Assembly: GCA_903938955.1 (NCBI GenBank)
Contig: CAJAFJ010000275.1
Coordinates: 1 to 11,970, forward strand
Length of the DNA stretch: 11,970 nucleotides
Direction of reading: 5' to 3'
From: an uncultured beta proteobacterium
Lineage (GTDB): Bacteria; Pseudomonadota; Gammaproteobacteria; Burkholderiales; Burkholderiaceae
Both the position numbers and the translations under genes were made by a program. Below, one piece after another: positions 1 through 6,503 of the stretch (position 1 is its first letter; each line of letters begins with the position of its first letter). The notes beneath the pieces are model-generated. The model saw only the letters and a program-made list of their open reading frames with translations. It was not told the DNA's origin and searched no databases.

Positions 1-858
1 CCCGGCCAGCGGGGTGGGCGGGAAGTTGACGGGCAGCACAATTTCTTCCACCCGCAGGCCCTCGTCGGTGTGCAGCATCTGGTCCATGAAGTTGACCACA
101 TGGGGGCGCACCATGGCCGACGCAATGCGCATGCCGCCCGCATAGTCGGGCGACACCACTTCATCGGCCCCGGCGCGGCGGGCCTTGTCGGCGTTGCGGA
201 TGTCATGCAGGCGCGCGATCACCCGTGCCTTGGGGTTGAGCAGTTTGACCGACAAAGACACCATCAGGTTGTGGCTGTCGTCTCCGGTGACGGCAAACAC
301 CCCGGCGGCCTTTGTGACCCCTGCGGTGCGCAGGGCATCGTCGTTGGCGGCGTCGTCATGCAGGTACAGCGTGTCGGGGTGGTGTTCCAGCCAGCGGTCG
401 AGTGCCTCACGGTCGCTCTCGATCACCACCAGTACCCGGCCGGTGCTGGTAAGTTCATTGGCGACGTTGGTGCCCACGCGTCCAATGCCGCACATGATGT
501 AGTGCCCGCTGAGTTTTGCGATTGTTTTTTCCATGCGTTTTTTCCTCAAAGCGGCATTCAGATCAGATTCGAGCAGCAGCGCCACAAAGCTGGAGAACAG
601 GTAGCTCATGGTGACAATGCCGACCACGGCAATGAAGACGGTAAACAGGCGCCCCATCGGGTGATTGGTCAAATCAATGATCTCACCGTAGCCAATGGTG
701 GCGACGGTGATAAAGGTCATGTAAAAACTGTCAATCCACGTCGCCGTGGGATAACCAATGTACATGTAACCCAGCGTGCCAACGACGTGAACCAGCACCA
801 GGCAAGTGACGCCGTACATCACGCCCTTGAAGTGCGAGTCCTTGAATAGCTTGTTCAA
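1..858 (-). CDS. Potassium channel with RCK (TrkA-N) domain, C-terminally incomplete
   Basis: Two-TM potassium channel subunit of the inner membrane fused to a cytoplasmic RCK gating domain; 286 residues are visible and the C-terminus lies beyond the window start. Counting from the TTG at 858, TM1 is about residues 13-33, the pore helix and filter 43-60 with TIGYGE at 54-59, TM2 about 70-96, and a Rossmann nucleotide site (CGIGRVG) at 123-129. The segment GLRVEEIVLPVNF near the window edge looks like the start of a TrkA-C domain. The start is uncertain. The in-frame stop is at 895-897. TTG858 keeps a charged pre-TM helix but has a poor ribosome site, whereas ATG819 has AAGG just upstream but would begin at the very edge of TM1. 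The gene lies 86 nt after the DUF4337 gene on the same strand and could be read through from it. RCK domains usually bind NAD(H), nucleotides or ions; the ligand cannot be told here. Confidence 0.9.
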   Translation of the reverse strand, partial: MNKLFKDSHFKGVMYGVTCLVLVHVVGTLGYMYIGYPTATWIDSFYMTFITVATIGYGEIIDLTNHPMGRLFTVFIAVVGIVTMSYLFSSFVALLLESDLNAALRKKRMEKTIAKLSGHYIMCGIGRVGTNVANELTSTGRVLVVIESDREALDRWLEHHPDTLYLHDDAANDDALRTAGVTKAAGVFAVTGDDSHNLMVSLSVKLLNPKARVIARLHDIRNADKARRAGADEVVSPDYAGGMRIASAMVRPHVVNFMDQMLHTDEGLRVEEIVLPVNFPPTPLAG

Positions 859-897
859 ATCGTGTTCTGCCTGGCGCTGATCAAAGGGGATGTGTTA

Positions 898-947
898 AAC
901 ATGAAAAAACACGCTAGACAACGTATTACATATGTGAGTAGCTATTA
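898..947 (-). repeat. Short AT-rich spacer with a palindrome, possibly a degenerate intergenic repeat
   Basis: Between the DUF4337 stop and the channel gene the minus strand reads AATAGCTACTCACATATG and, after a short gap, TCTAGCG. It contains the perfect 8-bp palindrome ACATATGT (928-935). The TAGCTRCT...CTAG layout reminds me of a short intergenic repeat seen in Rhodoferax/Polaromonas genomes. This is recall only, and the copy would be degenerate. No terminator T-run or clear promoter is visible. Confidence 0.2.
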
Positions 948-1544
948 AATATGTAGCGAAGCTAAAGCGCCAACCACCAAGCCAACACCACCGGCGGCAA
1001 ACATGGCGTACTCCAGCCACTTCTTTTTGGTCAACAGGGCGATGGCGGCCAGCGCGATGCAGACTTGCAGCACCGTGGTGGACTGCGCCCAGCGGTGGTG
1101 CTGGTGCATTTGCTCGTCGCTTTTGTGGTCCCACTCGGTGGCCTCGGCTTCCATCTTGTCGGCGACCAGTTTGATTTCGCCTTTTTCCTTCTCGTAGCGC
1201 TCGACCTTAACTTGGTAGCTTGCCTTTTTGTCTTCGGGCGCCAGATCGCGCGCCAGTTCGGCCAGTGACTGCTTGGTGCTCTTGGACTGGAAAAAATTCC
1301 ACTGGTTGGAGGCTTCTGTTTTCTTAATGGCTGCGTTGTTTTTATACAGGCCTGCATTCGCTTGCGTGGCGCCACCCATGTAGCCAAAAATGGCGCCAAT
1401 GGTAGCGATGATGGCTGTGAACATCGCAATCTGGTTGATCATGCCACCGTGGTCACCGCCATGCTCGCCCCCGTGAGCGCCCTTTTGGGCGTGCTCCAGC
1501 TCGTGGTCGTGCGGGCCGTGTACGTGAAATCCGTGTCCTGACAT
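945..1544 (-). CDS. DUF4337 family membrane protein with His-rich N-terminus
   Basis: Protein of 199 residues that I recognise as DUF4337, a family without an established function. Residues 1-34 carry nine histidines among Gly, Asp and Glu and look metal-binding. TM1 is about 37-56. A charged, helix-forming stretch of about 85-150 may form a coiled coil. TM2 (about 155-172) and TM3 (about 177-197) follow, separated by the basic turn TKKKW. The start at 1544 is chosen over an upstream ATG at 1577 because AGGAG (1551-1555) sits 6 nt ahead of it. That Shine-Dalgarno lies inside the last codons of folA, and the folA TGA is only 1 nt from this ATG, so translation is probably coupled. Metal binding by the His tail is inference from composition only. 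Confidence 0.9.
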   Translation of the reverse strand: MSGHGFHVHGPHDHELEHAQKGAHGGEHGGDHGGMINQIAMFTAIIATIGAIFGYMGGATQANAGLYKNNAAIKKTEASNQWNFFQSKSTKQSLAELARDLAPEDKKASYQVKVERYEKEKGEIKLVADKMEAEATEWDHKSDEQMHQHHRWAQSTTVLQVCIALAAIALLTKKKWLEYAMFAAGGVGLVVGALASLHI

Positions 1545-1545
1545 T

Positions 1546-2040
1546 TCAAACTCCTGAATGCTTGCAATAGGTGACAAAACTGAAACTTAAACCGGTGGCT
1601 GACACCTGCTTATTTCGAGAGGTCTCGGTCCACTCTGGGCCGAATTCAGGCGCAAAAGCATCGCCTTCATACGCCATGTCAATCTCGGTCACCACCGCCG
1701 TGCTGGCCAGCGGCAGGGCTTGCGCATAAATCTCGGCGCCGCCGATGACCCAAGCCTCGCTGTCCACGGGACACAGCTCACACGCCTGCTCTAAAGAATG
1801 GGCCGTCAATGCGCCGGCTGCCTGCCAGTCCGGCTGGCGCGTGACGACGATGTTGAGGCGACCGGGCAGTGGGCGAAACTTGGGCGGTAACGAATCCCAG
1901 GTTTTGCGCCCCATGATGACCGGGCAACCCAGCGTGGTGCGCTTGAAGTGCGCCATGTCTTCGGGCAAATGCCAGGGCAGGGTGTTGTTATGGCCGATCA
2001 CGCCATTGGCGGCGCGGGCAAAGATCAGGTTGAGTTTCAT
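1546..2040 (-). CDS. folA: Dihydrofolate reductase
   Basis: Reduces dihydrofolate to tetrahydrofolate with NADPH in the cytosol, regenerating the cofactor that ThyA oxidises. The protein has 164 residues, close to the usual length of about 160. Family hallmarks are visible: N-terminal strand LNLIFARAANGVIG, LPWHLPED at 21-28 with W23 and catalytic acid D28 (equivalent to D27 of E. coli), NADPH-contacting GRKTW at 44-48, and VIGGAEIYAQALP at 98-110. ATG2040 is chosen because it gives the canonical N-terminus; a more upstream ATG at 2079 would overlap the end of thyA. The start lies 2 nt after the thyA stop with no strong ribosome site, suggesting translational coupling. It is a chromosomal-type DHFR and nothing suggests a plasmid-borne trimethoprim-resistant variant. 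Confidence 0.97.
   Translation of the reverse strand: MKLNLIFARAANGVIGHNNTLPWHLPEDMAHFKRTTLGCPVIMGRKTWDSLPPKFRPLPGRLNIVVTRQPDWQAAGALTAHSLEQACELCPVDSEAWVIGGAEIYAQALPLASTAVVTEIDMAYEGDAFAPEFGPEWTETSRNKQVSATGLSFSFVTYCKHSGV
1551..1555 (-). promoter_or_regulatory. Ribosome binding site deciding the DUF4337 start
   Basis: AGGAG on the minus strand, 6 nt ahead of ATG1544 and embedded in the final codons of folA. It supports ATG1544 rather than the longer reading beginning at 1577. Confidence 0.75.
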
Positions 2041-2042
2041 TT

Positions 2043-2858
2043 TTAAATGGCCACCGGGGCTTTGATGGCCGGGTGACATTCGTAACCTACGACCTCGAAG
2101 TCCTCAAATTCGTAATCAAAAATTGACGCTGGTTTGCGCTTGATGTTGAGCGTGGGGTAGGGCAGCGGCGCGCGGCTGAGTTGCAGTGTCACCTGTTCTT
2201 GGTGGTTGGCGTAAATATGGCAGTCGCCTCCGGTCCAGATGAAGTCACCCACGTCCAGGTCGCACTGTTGCGCCACCATGTGGGTGAGCAGGGCGTAGCT
2301 GGCGATGTTAAATGGCACGCCCAAAAAAATGTCGGCGCTGCGCTGGTACAACTGGCAACTCAAGCGGGCTTTTTCGCCCGGTGCGGCGGCGGGCGCCACG
2401 TAAAACTGGAAGAAGGCGTGACACGGCATCAGCGCCATCTTGTCGAGGTCGGCCACGTTCCAGGCGCTCACAATAATGCGGCGTGAGTCGGGGTTGCTCT
2501 TGAGGGTTTTGATGACCTCGGCGATCTGGTCGATGTGGCCGCCATCGGGCGTGGGCCAGCTGCGCCATTGCACGCCATAGACCGGGCCGAGCGAGCCGTC
2601 TGGACGCGCCCATTCGTCCCAGATACTCACGCCGCGCTCTTTGAGCCAGTTGTTGTCGCTGGAGCCGGTCAGAAACCAGAGCAGCTCCTGAATGATGGAG
2701 CGCAGATGCACCTTTTTGGTGGTGACCAGTGGAAAGCCTTCATTCAAGTCAAAGCGCATCTGATAACCAAACACGCTCTTGGTGCCGGTGCCGGTGCGGT
2801 CGGCTTTGAACACGCCATGCGTGTCCACATGGCGCATGAAATCTTCAAATTGCGCCAT
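2043..2858 (-). CDS. thyA: Thymidylate synthase
   Basis: Methylates dUMP to dTMP using methylenetetrahydrofolate, producing dihydrofolate. The protein has 271 residues against 264 in E. coli; the difference is a short Ala/Pro insertion (about 155-161, APAAAPG). Visible active-site features are R21 in DRTGTGT, the SRR pair at about 125-127, nucleophile Cys146 in [27 protein letters not shown] at 173-188, and H217/Y219 in DCHIYANHQ. The protein ends in APVAI, as in E. coli. ATG2858 gives the standard N-terminus. There is no convincing Shine-Dalgarno; instead the stop codon of a 28-codon ORF directly abuts this ATG in the same frame. folA follows after 2 nt, the usual thyA-folA pairing. Confidence 0.98.
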   Translation of the reverse strand: MAQFEDFMRHVDTHGVFKADRTGTGTKSVFGYQMRFDLNEGFPLVTTKKVHLRSIIQELLWFLTGSSDNNWLKERGVSIWDEWARPDGSLGPVYGVQWRSWPTPDGGHIDQIAEVIKTLKSNPDSRRIIVSAWNVADLDKMALMPCHAFFQFYVAPAAAPGEKARLSCQLYQRSADIFLGVPFNIASYALLTHMVAQQCDLDVGDFIWTGGDCHIYANHQEQVTLQLSRAPLPYPTLNIKRKPASIFDYEFEDFEVVGYECHPAIKAPVAI

Positions 2859-2945
2859 TTAACAGCCCAGCCCATGCTTGAGTTTGATGAGCTTCAGCAC
2901 TTGGCCAGGAGTGCTTGAACCCAAAAATTGACTGAAAAATTCCAT
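2859..2945 (-). CDS. Putative 28-aa small protein or leader peptide upstream of thyA
   Basis: Twenty-eight codons from ATG2945 to TAA2859, giving MEFFSQFLGSSTPGQVLKLI followed by KLKHGLGC. A ribosome site (AAGGAA on the minus strand, 2950-2955) precedes the ATG by about 4 nt. The TAA is immediately followed by the thyA ATG with no gap and in the same frame. The peptide has a hydrophobic/aromatic start and a Lys-rich end with a terminal Cys. I do not recognise a named family. It could be a real small protein, or a leader whose translation delivers ribosomes to thyA, which lacks its own strong site. It is too short to judge by codon use, so conservation would decide. Confidence 0.45.
   Translation of the reverse strand: MEFFSQFLGSSTPGQVLKLIKLKHGLGC
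2893..2919. repeat. Inverted repeat inside the thyA leader ORF
   Basis: TTCAGCACT and AGTGCTTGAA can pair over 9 bp with one bulged base and an 8-nt loop. No T-run follows on either strand, so it is not a classical terminator. It lies within the 28-codon ORF about 35 nt before the thyA start and could fold in the thyA mRNA. Confidence 0.35.
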
Positions 2946-3093
2946 GTTTTCCTTGAAAGTTAGCGGTGATGACGCAGGATGCATGCTGATGTTTGTATTT
3001 TCCCGGGGCGGGCTTGGCGCGGCCTGCGGCGAAACGGATTGCCGATGTTAGCGTAGTGCTCTTAATGCGATGGTCGGGGCGAGGTCCATTCCA

Positions 3094-3134
3094 TTGAGCT
3101 TTCTCAAAATTACAAAAAAGCATTAATTTAGTAT
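3094..3134 (+). promoter_or_regulatory. Possible FNR/FixK-type site and -10 element ahead of the HiPIP gene
   Basis: TTGAG-CTTT-CTCAA at 3094-3107 fits the core TTGA-N6-TCAA recognised by FNR/FixK-type regulators. It departs from the full TTGAT-N4-ATCAA consensus symmetrically at one base per half. A -10-like TAGTAT (3129-3134, four of six consensus bases) would put transcription start near 3141, leaving the box centred about 41 nt upstream, as in class II activation. The leader would then be about 110 nt. An alternative weak promoter (TTGGAT 3203, TAAAAA 3225, 16-nt spacer) lies closer to the gene. Confidence 0.3.
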
Positions 3135-3188
3135 TTTTAGTGAGGTTCAATCAGTATTGAGTTTCATGCACTTCCCCCGATTGTTCTG

Positions 3189-3201
3189 TGATCACTGATC
3201 A
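3189..3201. repeat. Operator-like near-palindrome TGATCACTGATCA
   Basis: Two TGATCA palindromes separated by one base form a 13-bp symmetric site centred about 57 nt before the HiPIP start. The half-site spacing (TGAT-N5-ATCA) is one base too long for FNR and the halves do not fit CRP. The binder, if any, is unknown. Confidence 0.25.
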
Positions 3202-3251
3202 TTGGATGCTAGGGGAATCTACGCTAAAAAATTTCATAAAAGAGAGCGAAT

Positions 3252-3611
3252 ATGAACGAAAAAATGCTATCTCGCCGGCTGATTCTTTGTCAGGCGCTAG
3301 CCGCGGGGAGTGGTTTGTGGGTGTCGGTCGCACTCTCAGGATGTGACTCGAAGAAGGATACGACATCAACTAGCCCCGCACCTACGCCAACCCCCGCGCC
3401 TGCCGGTGCTTCGACCCCTGCTGATAAGGCGTCTGCCCCGATGCCAACTATAAAAGTGACTCAGGCCAGCGTGCAATATCAGAGTCAGCCCAAAGGAGAT
3501 CGAAAATGCAGCGACTGCCAGCATTTCATTGCCGAGTCGCAGACCTGCAAGCTGGTTGAAGGTCAGATCAACCCCGAGGGCTGGTGCGCTTTGTGGCTTA
3601 AGAAGGCTTGA
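3252..3611 (+). CDS. High-potential iron-sulfur protein (HiPIP), probable lipid-anchored form
   Basis: Small electron carrier with one 4Fe-4S cluster, typically shuttling electrons in the periplasm from the bc1 complex to a terminal oxidase or photosynthetic reaction centre. The 119-aa precursor has a twin-arginine-like motif SRRLIL at 7-12, a hydrophobic stretch, then lipobox LSGC with Cys31. A Pro/Ala/Thr linker (about 38-64) and the HiPIP core follow. The four cluster cysteines are C86, C89, C99 and C112 in the family spacing (CSDC, QTC, EGWCALW). Tat export fits a cofactor folded before transport. Most HiPIPs are soluble, so the lipobox and linker suggest a membrane-tethered variant; Asp32 after the Cys would, by the E. 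coli rule, favour inner-membrane retention. AGAGAG precedes ATG3252 by 5 nt. The gene ends 7 nt from the convergent transporter gene. The physiological partner is not visible here. Confidence 0.92.
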   Translation: MNEKMLSRRLILCQALAAGSGLWVSVALSGCDSKKDTTSTSPAPTPTPAPAGASTPADKASAPMPTIKVTQASVQYQSQPKGDRKCSDCQHFIAESQTCKLVEGQINPEGWCALWLKKA

Positions 3612-3618
3612 GTCCTCT

Positions 3619-4632
3619 TTACACCAACCCAACATCCACCAACTCTTGCTTCAGCCAAGCGTAATACACCGGCGCGGCGACGATGCCCGGCAGGCCAAAG
3701 GCGGCTTCCATGGCCAGCATGGCCAGCAACAGTTCCCAAGCTTGGGCCGAGATGCGGTTGCCGACGATGCGGGCGTTCAGAAAATATTCGAGTTTGTGGA
3801 TGACCACCAGATAGCCCAGTGACAGCATCGCCGTTTGCGGCGAATGCGACAAACTCACCACCACAATGATGCTGTTGGACAGAAGGTTGCCAATGACCGG
3901 CAGCAGGCCCAGAAAGAAAGTCAGCGCGATCATGGTCTTGATCAGGGGCAGGGGGATACCGAGCAAAGGCAGCACCAGCAGCAAATAGGCGGCGGTGAAC
4001 AGCGTGTTGAGTGCCGAGATGCGCACCTGGGCAAACACAATGCGCCGAAACGCATCGGCCAGGCGGCGCGCGCGCTCGGTCAGGGCGGCCACCAGCGGGC
4101 GCGCTGGTTTTCGGTCCAAAATCTCCTCGCGCAACGCCAGCATGGTGCCCACAATCAGGCCGATCAACACATGGGCCAGCGCCACACCGGCATCTTTGCC
4201 GATCAGCTGAACCTGGCCGACATGCTCGCGCAGCCATTCCACCAGTGCCGTCTTGATGCCCTCGACTGAATCAGGGATGAGCGCCACGACCCAGGGCGGC
4301 AGGATGCGCCGGGAGTCTTCCAGAATCTCGGCCATTTTTTGCGCCAGTGCAGTCAATTGCCCCGAGTCCCCTCGGAAAAAAACCGCCGTCAGTGACCCGC
4401 CCAGAATCAGCCCGCCGAAGACCAAAACGGCCAGCAAAATGACAGTCACGATCCGGGCCCGGTTGCTGGACAAGCGACGTTCCAGCAGGCGTCCACCCAT
4501 GTGAATCAGCTCATACGCGAGCAGTCCTACCAACAAGGCGGACAGCAAATGGAGTTGGAGCACCCCAATCATGGCCACGCCGGCCATGATCCAAGAGGCG
4601 AGCTGGATGTTTTTGGAGTGCATTGCGATCAT
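3619..4632 (-). CDS. AI-2E family transporter (PerM-like)
   Basis: Polytopic inner-membrane protein of 337 residues of the AI-2E/PerM family, whose members are proposed to export small molecules or ions. TM segments are visible at about 10-45 (two), 60-84, 148-168, 205-225, 230-262 (two) and 300-325. Between the third and fourth lies the usual amphipathic region (about 90-145). The family's C-terminal pattern is clear: NARIVGNRISAQAWELLLA, then FGLPGIVAAPVYYAWLKQ at 312-329. Family names refer to autoinducer-2, but the substrate of most members is unknown and I make no substrate call. Start is ATG4632; ATG4623, three codons later, is equally possible because neither has a good ribosome site. 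It begins 15 nt after the oxidase stop and is probably co-transcribed with it. Its end converges on the HiPIP gene. Confidence 0.9.
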   Translation of the reverse strand: MIAMHSKNIQLASWIMAGVAMIGVLQLHLLSALLVGLLAYELIHMGGRLLERRLSSNRARIVTVILLAVLVFGGLILGGSLTAVFFRGDSGQLTALAQKMAEILEDSRRILPPWVVALIPDSVEGIKTALVEWLREHVGQVQLIGKDAGVALAHVLIGLIVGTMLALREEILDRKPARPLVAALTERARRLADAFRRIVFAQVRISALNTLFTAAYLLLVLPLLGIPLPLIKTMIALTFFLGLLPVIGNLLSNSIIVVVSLSHSPQTAMLSLGYLVVIHKLEYFLNARIVGNRISAQAWELLLAMLAMEAAFGLPGIVAAPVYYAWLKQELVDVGLV

Positions 4633-4647
4633 GGCTTGATAAGGCTT

Positions 4648-6093
4648 TTAGTGGGGTTGGGCGCGTTGAATCACCCGCCCCGGATTCATCAGGTTCTGCG
4701 GGTCCAACGCCTGTTTGATGGCGCGCATCATGTCGAGTGCAACGGGTGATTTGTAGCTTTCCAGTGTGGTGACTTTCAAGCTGCCGATGCCATGCTCGGC
4801 TGAGATCGAGCCGGCAAACCGGGCCACGGCATTAAACACCAGCGTGTTGACGTGAGCTTCTTCTTCGCGCAAAAAAATCACCGGATCTACCCCCGCAGGC
4901 GCTTGTACGTTGTAGTGCAGATTGCCGTCACCCAGATGACCAAAGGTGACGCCGCGCACGCCGGGGATGGCATATTGAAGCAGCGCATCGGTGCTGCGCA
5001 CAAACTCGGGGATGGCAGACACCGGGATGGCGATGTCGTGCTTGATGTTCAGGCCCTCTTTGGCCTGCGCCAGCGGAATACTTTCGCGCAGGTGCCACAA
5101 CTGCTGGGTTTGCGACAGGTTTTCGGCCACCACGGCGTTCAGCGCGCAGCCCTGCGCCAGCGCGATCTCCAACAGGTGTTCAAGCTGGGCCCGGGCATGG
5201 GCCTCGGACTCGTGATCCGAGTTTTCCAGCAGCACAAAATAAGGCGAATCGATTGCCAGCGGCCGTGGCAAATGGGGAAAGTGTTTAGCCACCAGACTCA
5301 GCGCAAACTGCCCCATGACTTCAAACCCGGTCAGCCCGGCGCCCAAGTGCCGGTGGGCCAGGCCCAACAGGCTGACCGCGTTTTCTAGCGAGGCTACGGC
5401 AACCCAGGCCGTCAATTGCGCAGCCGGTAGCGGGAAGAGTTTGACAGTGGCGGCGGTGATCACGCCTAGCGTGCCTTCCGAGCCAATGAAAAGGTGGCGC
5501 AGGTCGTAACCGGTGTTGTCTTTGCGCAGGCCCGACAGGCCTTGCCAGACTTCGCCCTGCGCTGTGACCACCTCCAGCCCCAGGCACAGTTCTCGGGCGT
5601 TGCCAAAGCGCAGCACCTGGGTGCCGCCCGCATTGGTGCCTAGATTGCCGCCAAGGGTGCAGCTACCTTCCGACGCCATGCGCAACGGAAATAGCAGATT
5701 GGCGGCTTCGGCGGCTTCTTGCAGATTTTGCAAAATGCAACCCGCCTCCAACGTCATGGTCAGGTTGTCGGCGTCCAGGACGCGTACCGCGTTCATGCGT
5801 TGCAGGCTCAGCACAATCTGCTGGCCCGAGGCATCGGGCGTGGAGCCCACGACCAGCCCGGTGTTGCCGCCCTGGGGCACCAAGCTAAGTCCGCAGGTCG
5901 GGTTGTTTTTGAGAAATTCAGCGCAGGTTTTAACAACCTGCGCCACTTCGTCGGTAGACGCTGGACGCACCACGGCCAAGGCTTTGCCGGGCGCACGTTT
6001 GCGCCAGTCTTGCGTCCAGGCCGTCAGATCACCTTCGGTAAAGACGTGCGCCGCGCCGACGATATGGCGCAGCGCGTCCAGCAAGGTTTGCAT
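4648..6093 (-). CDS. FAD-binding oxidoreductase of the D-2-hydroxyglutarate/D-lactate dehydrogenase type
   Basis: Flavoprotein oxidising a D-2-hydroxyacid to the 2-oxoacid; 481 residues from ATG6093. The FAD_binding_4 (PCMH/VAO) half shows PQGGNTGLVVG at about 73-83, GGNLGTNAGG at 148-157 and LRKDNTGYDLRHLFIGSEGT at 189-208. The FAD-oxidase C-terminal half shows GHLGDGNLH (His386 and His393) and SAEHGIG (431-437), where family members place a divalent metal. This two-domain architecture and length match D2HGDH/GlcD/Dld2-type enzymes; the substrate (D-2-hydroxyglutarate, D-lactate or glycolate) cannot be fixed from sequence alone. No glcE or glcF partner lies adjacent, which argues against glycolate oxidase. 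A GTG at 6102 would overlap the upstream DUF2069 stop (GTGA); ATG6093 is preferred though neither has a clear ribosome site. Co-directional with the DUF2069 gene and the transporter. Confidence 0.93.
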   Translation of the reverse strand: MQTLLDALRHIVGAAHVFTEGDLTAWTQDWRKRAPGKALAVVRPASTDEVAQVVKTCAEFLKNNPTCGLSLVPQGGNTGLVVGSTPDASGQQIVLSLQRMNAVRVLDADNLTMTLEAGCILQNLQEAAEAANLLFPLRMASEGSCTLGGNLGTNAGGTQVLRFGNARELCLGLEVVTAQGEVWQGLSGLRKDNTGYDLRHLFIGSEGTLGVITAATVKLFPLPAAQLTAWVAVASLENAVSLLGLAHRHLGAGLTGFEVMGQFALSLVAKHFPHLPRPLAIDSPYFVLLENSDHESEAHARAQLEHLLEIALAQGCALNAVVAENLSQTQQLWHLRESIPLAQAKEGLNIKHDIAIPVSAIPEFVRSTDALLQYAIPGVRGVTFGHLGDGNLHYNVQAPAGVDPVIFLREEEAHVNTLVFNAVARFAGSISAEHGIGSLKVTTLESYKSPVALDMMRAIKQALDPQNLMNPGRVIQRAQPH

Positions 6094-6098
6094 GCGGG

Positions 6099-6494
6099 TC
6101 ACGCAGGTTTGACGACCGATTTAAGCCGCAGGCGAACGTGCAGGGCGCAGGCCACAAACAGGGTCAGGCACAGCACCACCTCGATCATGGCCAGGTAATT
6201 GCCTGGTGCCTTGTCGCTGTAGGCGCGCACGGCGCCTTCGGTGAAATAAATCCAGACCAGCAAACTCACCCAGCGGTAGGTGTACATGCGGTTTTTCAGC
6301 AAGCCGACCAGCGGGATGCACAGCGGCAAGACCTTGAGCGCCAGTGACGAGCCGCCCGGACGCAAGGGCGCTAGAAACAGCTCCCAGGCCAGGCCCAGCA
6401 CAATGAGGCCCAGCAAACTGCCCACGGCCAGAATGCGGGTGAGGGTCACCCCGGGGGCGGCGGTATTTTGATCGTTGTGGATTGGCGTATTCAT
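6099..6494 (-). CDS. DUF2069 family membrane protein
   Basis: Small inner-membrane protein of 131 residues matching DUF2069, whose function is unknown. Four hydrophobic segments lie at about 20-43, 50-66, 73-88 and 100-120. The conserved family core LKNRMYTYRWVSLLVWIYFT followed by EGAVRAYSD spans about 66-94. ATG6494 is the only good start. It has no Shine-Dalgarno, but a TATGAT -10 element sits just 9 nt upstream, so the message would have a leader of only a few bases. The stop touches the start region of the FAD oxidase, consistent with an operon. It is divergent from the UPF0761 gene, whose start is only 21 nt away; in many betaproteobacteria DUF2069 genes do lie near yihY-like genes (from memory). 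No role can be inferred beyond membrane location. Confidence 0.9.
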   Translation of the reverse strand: MNTPIHNDQNTAAPGVTLTRILAVGSLLGLIVLGLAWELFLAPLRPGGSSLALKVLPLCIPLVGLLKNRMYTYRWVSLLVWIYFTEGAVRAYSDKAPGNYLAMIEVVLCLTLFVACALHVRLRLKSVVKPA

Positions 6495-6503
6495 TGGGAT
6501 GGC

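Larger units (their letters stand above)
2946..3251. other. Gene-free divergent intergenic region
   Basis: About 306 nt between the thyA leader ORF (-) and the HiPIP gene (+). I see no credible gene of more than a few dozen codons; an open frame reaching 3150 on the minus strand overlaps the thyA start in another frame and has no family resemblance. The half nearest thyA is GC-rich and the half nearest HiPIP is AT-rich, as expected for a promoter. It holds three short inverted repeats: TTGAG-N4-CTCAA (3094-3107), TCAAT-N4-ATTGA (3147-3160) and TGATCACTGATCA (3189-3201). I could not pick a convincing sigma-70 promoter for the thyA direction. Confidence 0.6.

Noticed and set aside
70..849. Long plus-strand open frame (259 codons)
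   Set aside because: It is the antisense shadow of the potassium channel gene, whose filter and Rossmann motifs are clear on the minus strand; the plus-strand product is His/Gly-rich with no family resemblance.
2845..3150. Minus-strand 101-codon open frame in the thyA upstream region
   Set aside because: It runs into the thyA start in a different frame and has no ribosome site or family similarity; the shorter frame ending at the thyA ATG is the better candidate.
3189..3201. TGATCACTGATCA as an FNR or CRP box
   Set aside because: The half-site spacing is N5 rather than N4 for FNR, and the second half does not match TCACA for CRP.
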